A DNA stretch of 11,812 bases from positions 1 to 11,812 of the forward strand of contig JAOXYB010050035.1 in NCBI GenBank assembly GCA_028565635.1, written 5' to 3'. Below, piece after piece: positions 6,817 to 11,812 of this stretch; the stretch's first letter is position 1; each line of letters opens with the position of its first letter. Position numbers and translations under genes: made by a program. The stretch comes from Phoronis ovalis. Lineage: Eukaryota > Phoronida > Phoronidae. Below the pieces are notes generated by a model. That model saw nothing but the letters and a program-made list of their open reading frames with translations, searched no databases and had not been told where the DNA came from.

Positions 6817-9800
6817 CTAAAAAACACATTGGCTGTGAATATAACACGTACATTCATTGTATATTATATAGTGAATATCATTTTAGAAGTTGGAATACAA
6901 ACTCCCGTGCATTGGTGATGTCCCTTATTCATCCATCCTCACGGTGTAAACGACACCCGAAACGAGACAAAAATAGAAAAGACATTTCTCGGACCCTCTC
7001 CATATATTTAGCAGCTGCATCTATCGTGAAAGGCATAGAGCACATTTTGATAGAAGATTTATAATAATGATATTAATTGATGACACCAATAAAAATACTA
7101 TGTGCACCTGGAACAAGAAATATAGTGGGTTAATGAGAATGCAATTAAAAAAAACTAGACCTGTTTTGGATTCAAAAGGCCGCTAAATTTCCCGTTACTA
7201 GTTTTATCTTAAGAATCCAGCAAACATTTTAATCAAGTTTCGTTGAAGTTGACTCAGTTATCATACGAGTTATCCGGCAAAGTGTATGTTTTCACATGGC
7301 AACTATTTTAAATCCAAGATGGCCGCCAGGTTAGCCGCTTCACATATTATTATTTAGACAAGTGCCATATGTCTTCTATTTACCCGTGACGGTGGATAAA
7401 CAGCATATAAGGAGCCAAAACAGCTGACGTGGTTGGGTAATTCATATCCAAAGCATAACAAACATTTTGATCTAAGTTTCGTTGAAATCGGTCCAGTACT
7501 TTCCGAGTTATCAAAGAATGTGTTATTTGAAAAGGCTGCCACCCTTCCCTTTCCCAATATGAAAATTTCCACAAAATTTCGTTTAAATCTGACCAGTAGT
7601 TTCTAAGAAAGCTTCAGACAAAATTTGCTGGGGAAAAAAAGAACCAATGCAAGAAGAATTATATGTCCTCCTATTTTGTTGTTGGCTACGTAATAATCAC
7701 CCGGGACAGTACTTACCTCAAAATATACCGGACCATTATAACGGCAGCTACGATGGCTACAATCAGAAGCATGATGACAACAATAAGCCCAGCTAGACTT
7801 CCACCACATTGATCACCAATAGCTGGTTCAGGTTCTGCGCTGCCATCTTGTTTGTTTTTGTGGTTATCAACTGGCAACGTAGTTTCGGCTTTAGGCTCAT
7901 TTGTGGGCATTGGAGGACAAACACTTGGAACTTAAAGATAATAATAACTGATTACTTATCTATCATGCACTCTTGGATTGAAAAGACGCTTTGCAAATAA
8001 TGTCGTTGCGGTGGCGTTGGTAGACTGTAATCTAGCAAACTACAACATGCTATAGCAATAGCTTTCAATTTTCCATGAAACAATCCAGATTGTTTCGCAG
8101 ATAGCTAAAAGTCATATACAATCCACAGCTGATGCACAAAAAATAATTATAAGACAGATTATTCTACTTACTTGCTACACATCCTGGCGTAAATGTATTG
8201 GCAGATATGGAACCATATGGACACGGAGATTCCGAACCTAAAATGAGAAGGGTATACTTTGCATGATTCGAACAAAGAAACATTTTCGTTTGCCAATCAC
8301 TGGTTCATTGCTAATGTGCTTATCCATAATACCCTCTCATTAAAGGTAAGAAGATGCAGAGAATGCACGATCTAAATACTTTCTTATGCTAGTATTTGTG
8401 CTGTTGTTTTCATACTATGTTTTTTTTAGAAATCAAGCATCAAGAAACTATTAAATTGATTTTACCAGCGCAATAAGAGGCGGGACACTGCAGACGTCGC
8501 AAATAATGAACGTAATAACCATCACATCGTTTTATTCGTATAGGAACGGACTGGGAACAACAATCATCATCCTTCACTATGCAACCCTGGACATTTGTGA
8601 TATTGACGGAATCATATTTGTAAGCCATTCCTTGCGTATCTGCAATGCATGATAATTGCAAAGAAATAACAATGGCACCCAGCTCTTGTCATATTAAAAC
8701 GTTTACAGGTTTTACATTAATATTTCAATCGGGAAATTTTACCTCAAACATTCATTCAGTTCGAATAAACGTTGACTTTATCATGAAATATAATTGAATT
8801 AAATCAAGAAAGGCATTTTTTAGCTTCAAGCGTTTGAAATAATTTAGGTTAAAATGAGAAACAAAACCTTCTACTTTTTTTAATAAAAAAATGATTAGCA
8901 ATTGTTCGTTAGTTAATGGCTCACCGTTAATCCAAACAGGCGATTCTGTGCCACAGCTTCCCTTGTTTATACACTGAAGTGGAAGCCTTTCACCTCCTGG
9001 CCCAGCAAAGCGATACCACCCCTCTTCTAAGCCGCTGTCACAGAATGAACTATCAGAAGGTTTCATCGAGTGAGTCGTTCTCCGATACTCCTCTTTATCC
9101 ACTGTGTATTTGGAGGAAAGGCATGGGTCAGAATCTTAGAAGAAAACAAATTAAATTATTTGACCGTATTAATTAGAATGGATACGTCAATTTAAACGTG
9201 AAAGACACCGATTTTTGTTACAGTATTTCGTGCATATACATGTATTTCGTGGCCCGGACATACGTTATAGTGATTGTTGTGAGAAGTCGGTCTCCGCCTT
9301 ACAGGATGTATGTTTTAAACACACAAGACCAACCAAGGGTTACTGATTTCTTTATCTTATAAAAACTAAGTTTGTTCTACGTTTCTCATATGTTTTTGTG
9401 ACGTGTGCTGCACTTACCATGTTCACACCTAGAGCCCCAGTAAGGTTGTGGACATTCGCATTCATTGTTTCCATGGCATGTACCACCATTTAGACATTGG
9501 TCAGTTTTGCATATGACTGCAATAGAAATATAAAAATCTTTCCCATCGAAAGTTTTTGCTGATTAATATGATTAAGAATATTCGCAATATTGCGTTTGTT
9601 GTAAACAATTTTATGACGTGTATAAAATAAAAACTAGATTGAATATCATTGATAGTATTTTAAAATATGTAGCAAAAGGTATAAAACTTAGTAAAATTAA
9701 TTGTTTTAAATCCATAATTAATCGGATTATTTTAACTTTAGATCAGAAGGTAGTTTGCTTGACCCCCGTGAATAATTTTGCACACACGAAGACAGTATTA

Positions 9801-10820
9801 ACTATTTCCTTACCTGCTCTTTCACAAATATATAAATTTTGTCCGTTACAGTCTCTATCTTTCCATACCCCTCCAAATCTACTTGAGCTCCCAGATGTAT
9901 GGACCATTCTAGCACATTTGCCATCACCATCTGGTTCATTGGTGTCCCATTTTTGAAAGCCGGATTGACTCCCAGATACCCACTCCCACAACGATGATCC
10001 CTGTCGATAACCGATCCAGTAAGCCTGACCCGTTCTCATAGATCTAAAAAAGATAATAATAATATACACGTAATTTTTTAGCGGTTTTGCAGACCGGACA
10101 CAAATGGAAACTGCACGCCACATTTATCTATTATATTGCCGATATTTATAAATTAAGTGTTTCTACTAACATTCAATCTGTAGTGCAGTCAAAAATGCTA
10201 ATCAATACAAAAATGTATCGACATGCAACGTTTAATACTAACTCACAGCTTCTCATGAATGTAATATAGTTTTCACAAGTCATACAAATGATCGAAATGA
10301 ATTAGCATTGTCTTTCTACACTTGGGCTTGATTTAATATCATAATTCTTCTTTTACATTATGATAATAACCATTTAACATAAACACACTCACGTTTCGCC
10401 GTATAAAACTACACTCTCCGCATTCGTTTCTACAGTAACCAGATGAGATAGCTCGCTAGTGCATGCATCTTCCGCTTTTTGCCATGTTTTTGTGCTACCA
10501 CTAAGAAGAGTAGAGATGAAATAACATGAATCGTTTATTCTTTTCCACCCAATTGGACAATTGCCGCCATCACCTGAAAAATATCTAAATGTATCCATGC
10601 ATTCTCAACCATGTATTGTACATAAACTTGAATCCCAAACTATCAAAAACGGCGCCATAGAAATTGCATTTTGTTCAGTTTAGAAATGTCCTTCACATTC
10701 ATCTACGAATCACGTAAATGTGTTAATACCTTGTGAGAACGCTGGAGTCCACAGAGATATCAAGCACAATATTGTTGTCAAATCCAGTCTCAGGATGATA
10801 CCCTGAAAAGTACGTAACAT
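6654..10820 (-). CDS. Type I membrane receptor: C-type lectin, EGF and D8C domains, tyrosine-containing tail
   Basis: Nine exons (10820-10730, 10573-10393, 10043-9814, 9516-9418, 9134-8925, 8639-8466, 8237-8172, 7930-7717, 6816-6654) join in frame into 475 residues, all with GT-AG introns. The order is: signal peptide (1 to about 30), long-form C-type lectin domain (about 36-166, six cysteines), EGF domain (170-198, six cysteines), D8C domain with ten cysteines (about 205-327), stalk with C334, C348, C355 and C392, transmembrane helix (about 396-417) and cytoplasmic tail (418-475) with Y454 and Y471. The D8C resembles the segment before the ZP module in uromodulin and GP2, but no ZP module follows here. 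The predicted role is surface recognition of glycans or other ligands, possibly with signalling or uptake through the tail. Ligand and pathway are unknown. The start codon is the least certain part of the model. Confidence 0.88.
6817..7716 (-). other. Receptor intron 8
   Basis: This 900-base GT-AG intron is by far the longest of the gene; the others are 156-349 bases. I see no exon in it. Its middle and 5' part carry the repeat copies listed at 7208-7620, which probably account for the extra length. Confidence 0.8.
7208..7620 (+). repeat. Three diverged copies of a dispersed repeat motif
   Basis: AAGTTTCGTTGAA occurs at 7235-7247 and 7474-7486, and a related AAATTTCGTTTAA at 7574-7586. Each is preceded by an ACAAACATTTT-like or CACAAA phrase and followed by a GA(C)TC-AGT / GGTCCAGTA / GACCAGTAG phrase. 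Copies one and two then share CGAGTTATC and a GTGT-rich end. Spacings are 239 and 100 bases. CAAGATGGCCGCC at 7315-7327 lies within the first copy. From memory, phrases like this are abundant in mollusc and other aquatic invertebrate genomes, but I cannot name the element. Confidence 0.55.
7717..7930 (-). CDS. Receptor exon 8: stalk and transmembrane helix (residues 351-422)
   Basis: The acceptor is ATCTTTAAG and the donor GTAAGT. After C355 and CPPMPTNEP comes a Pro/Glu/Lys-rich stretch of about 35 residues without hydrophobic runs. C392 follows, then an unbroken hydrophobic helix from about 396 to 417 (bases 7731-7796) and a positive RY. This sets type I topology. C392 sits at the outer membrane face and could form an intermolecular disulfide. 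The exon ends in phase 2. Confidence 0.92.
8172..8237 (-). CDS. Receptor exon 7: short stalk exon (residues 329-351)
   Basis: This 66-base symmetric phase-1 exon lies between a TCATTTTAG acceptor and a GTAAGT donor. It encodes 21 complete codons with two cysteines, C334 and C348, and no recognised domain. Its frame and phases fit both neighbours exactly, which supports it despite its size. It probably forms a small disulfide loop between D8C and the stalk. Confidence 0.8.
8466..8639 (-). CDS. Receptor exon 6: second half of the D8C domain (residues 271-329)
   Basis: The acceptor TGCATTGCAG and donor GTAAAA bound the exon. It carries C290, the CC pair C297-C298, then IRIKRCDGYYVHYL with C309 and QCPASYC with C322 and C327. 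The CC pair, the CxGYYVY-L segment and the final C-x4-C are typical of D8C. With exon 5 the domain has ten cysteines. An N-glycosylation sequon NIT lies at 283-285. Both ends are phase 1. Confidence 0.9.
8925..9134 (-). CDS. Receptor exon 5: first half of the D8C domain (residues 201-271)
   Basis: The acceptor TCTTCTAAG and donor GTGAGC bound the exon. It encodes DPCLSSKYTV, then FCDSGLEEGWYRFAGPGGERLP, QCINKGSCGTESPVWIN. This order of DPC, CDS-GWYRF-G-GG, C-----C and P-W-NG matches the D8C segment of uromodulin and GP2. Cysteines are C205, C232, C255 and C261. Both ends are phase 1. Reading on past 8925 into the intron gives unrelated residues. Confidence 0.9.
9223..9251 (+). repeat. Tandem GTATTTCGTG duplication
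   Basis: GTATTTCGTG occurs at 9223-9232 and 9242-9251 with a 19-base period, inside receptor intron 4. It is a small local duplication without evident function. Confidence 0.5.
9418..9516 (-). CDS. Receptor exon 4: EGF domain (residues 168-201)
   Basis: This single 99-base exon is flanked by phase-1 introns and encodes one complete EGF domain. The cysteines are at 170, 175, 181, 187, 189 and 198, with the typical CLNGGTC start and a GxRC end. I see no DxN/D-E calcium-binding signature at its start, so it looks like a non-calcium EGF. Confidence 0.92.
9814..10043 (-). CDS. Receptor exon 3: second half of the C-type lectin domain (residues 91-168)
   Basis: The acceptor TCTTTTTTAG precedes the exon and the donor is GTAAGG. 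It encodes YWIGYR (99-104, the WIGL-type core), WEW (110-112), FQKWDTNEPDGDGKC and VWKDRDCNGQNLYICE. C134 and C156 should pair, and C164 pairs back to C68. The calcium/sugar-site tripeptide is EPD (127-129) and the WND motif is WKD (151-153). The acidic residue usually found two before the third cysteine is Gly132. The site is therefore atypical. Confidence 0.93.
10044..10392 (-). other. Receptor intron 2
   Basis: This 349-base AT-rich intron separates the two halves of the lectin domain. I see nothing else in it. Confidence 0.85.
10393..10573 (-). CDS. Receptor exon 2: first half of the C-type lectin domain (residues 31-91)
   Basis: The acceptor is ATTTTTCAG and the donor GTGAGT. The exon encodes the extra N-terminal hairpin of a long-form lectin domain (C36 and C47 in CPIGWKRINDSCY), then the first helix TWQKAEDAC with W61 and C68 and the HLVTVETNAE strand and second helix start. 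C68 should pair with C164 in exon 3. It starts in phase 1 and ends in phase 2. Confidence 0.92.
10730..10820 (-). CDS. Receptor exon 1: start and signal peptide (residues 1-30)
   Basis: ATG at 10820-10818 opens MLRTFQG, followed by a leucine/isoleucine-rich core (LTTILCLISLW, 14-24) and a plausible cleavage region TPAFSQ. The frame ends in phase 1 at G before the donor GTATTA (10729), exactly what exon 2 requires. Context at -3 is T, which is weak. An out-of-frame ATG lies seven bases upstream. TTTTCAG at codons 4-6 could instead be an acceptor for an unseen upstream exon; the hydrophobic core would still follow. Confidence 0.68.
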
Positions 10821-11812
10821 TGAGCATCAGTGAGAGATCTAAAGTTTTTTTAACCATAATCTGACTGGATATTGCCGAGAAAAATCATTTAGTTAAGCGA
10901 AAGTGAAAAACGAAATATTCACCATTCTAAATTTGTTAATTTATGAATTTTATAATGACTAGATTTTTTGCAGAAAAATCTTTTATGAAATGTGGTATTA
11001 AATCACCGTCCAAAATATAGTATTCTCGCAACTTACATCTCGGATATAACAAGAGGTTTAAAAGTACAGTGTAGGCGTTTTCGACCAAATCCAATTACAT
11101 GGATTACATTAAACAAATCTGTCTTTTACAAAATGTATAAGTTATGGACACTGGTGCTGGTAGTAAAGCATATTAAGGTATCTTATTAGGAATTAAGCGT
11201 TATAAAATAACTGCACGTTTCTGTGCTTAACATCAATGCAAATTTTATTTTTAATAAACCTCACCTTGCTCTCCATCCTTTTACTTGCTGCTAGTGAATG
11301 TATAAAATTATCAATGCTCACAAATAATATATTAATATATAACTGGAAACAGCATACGCACTCTTGTCTTAATCAATACTTTGCTTTGTTTTTCCAGTTT
11401 CTTATTGATTAGATATCGAATAAATTATTAATGATATTCAAACTGTCCGTTACCATTCCTGACTAAAATATAAGTGGCATTACATTTTAAAATACATATA
11501 TTTCTAGTTTGCTGCAGGGATTTTATTGTTTTTCTGCTTTCGGTCGTTGGCAGGTTCTTTATCTAAAAATGTATAAATCGATATTATTATGTTTCATTGA
11601 GCAATTCATGTTGCGGTATGCAATGCTCATTCCCTAATTCCTGGATGGATATATCTCTACTTACTGCATAAAAATCACGCAAATATAATATTGCAACTAC
11701 AAGCATTTAACCGAACCGCGTTTATAGTTAAGTTCGTGAAGGTGACAAAATATTTCTTCCTTTATGAACATTTGTAAACGTTTTTTCTAACTGAACACCG
11801 AGATAGTTAAAT
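10821..11812. other. Upstream region of the receptor gene
   Basis: This AT-rich sequence lies 5' of the receptor start codon. I find no coding exon on either strand. The open frame at 10992-11189 on the + strand is compositionally ordinary AT-rich sequence without a domain. The promoter and any 5' UTR exon of the receptor should lie here. Confidence 0.6.
10948..10954 (-). promoter_or_regulatory. Possible TATA box of the receptor gene
   Basis: TATAAAA is read on the - strand about 130 bases before the receptor ATG, which would put transcription start near 10920. The region is AT-rich, so chance occurrence is likely. Confidence 0.2.

Noticed and set aside
7354-7574. Two overlapping - strand open frames in receptor intron 8
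   Set aside because: They cover the repeat copies in two frames at once, with no protein similarity. The receptor frame is continuous without them.
8752-8924. C-terminal part of the open frame that runs on from D8C exon 5
   Set aside because: It lies past a good donor (GTGAGC at 8924) and has no D8C similarity. The missing half of the domain is found in exon 6.
8979-9176. + strand open frame over receptor exon 5
   Set aside because: It is an antisense shadow of the D8C exon.
9618-9956. 112-codon + strand open frame
   Set aside because: It overlaps the lectin exon antisense and intron sequence and has no domain of its own.
1-11812. tRNA, rRNA, CRISPR arrays or bacterial operons
   Set aside because: I saw no cloverleaf with A and B boxes, no rRNA core sequence and no regular repeat-spacer array. 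All genes are intron-containing.

Overview
The window is animal nuclear DNA: AT-rich, with short coding exons separated by GT-AG introns and many diverged intronic and intergenic repeats. It holds two complete-looking protein genes in convergent orientation. The protein domains (an animal-type nucleoside hydrolase and a C-type lectin/EGF/D8C receptor) and the style of the repeats suggest an aquatic invertebrate. A lophotrochozoan such as a bivalve mollusc is my best guess. This is an inference from gene content, not a species identification.

Layout. Positions 1-1293 are upstream sequence with no gene I can recognise. Positions 1294-5206 on the + strand hold a five-exon gene for an inosine/uridine-preferring nucleoside hydrolase. 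The exons join with consistent phases into a 317-residue protein carrying all the family signature blocks. The catalytic His of the protozoan enzyme is replaced by Cys248, and Cys42 follows the GN motif. Its fourth intron contains a two-part composite repeat (about 3913-4600). Positions 5207-6653 lie between the two stop codons and hold a polypyrimidine tract and a pair of diverged repeats.

Positions 10820-6654 on the - strand hold a nine-exon gene for a 475-residue type I membrane receptor. Its order is signal peptide, long-form C-type lectin domain, EGF domain, ten-cysteine D8C domain of the uromodulin/GP2 type, short Cys- and Pro-containing stalk, one transmembrane helix, and a 58-residue tail with two spaced tyrosines. 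All nine exons join in frame, and every domain boundary is a phase-1 intron. The last intron (6817-7716) carries three diverged copies of a dispersed repeat. Positions 10821-11812 lie upstream of this gene; only a possible TATA box is visible there.

The two genes show no obvious functional link. One is a predicted cytosolic purine/pyrimidine salvage enzyme. The other looks like a cell-surface recognition receptor that could signal through its tail. The receptor architecture and the cysteine-type hydrolase active site are the most interesting content.
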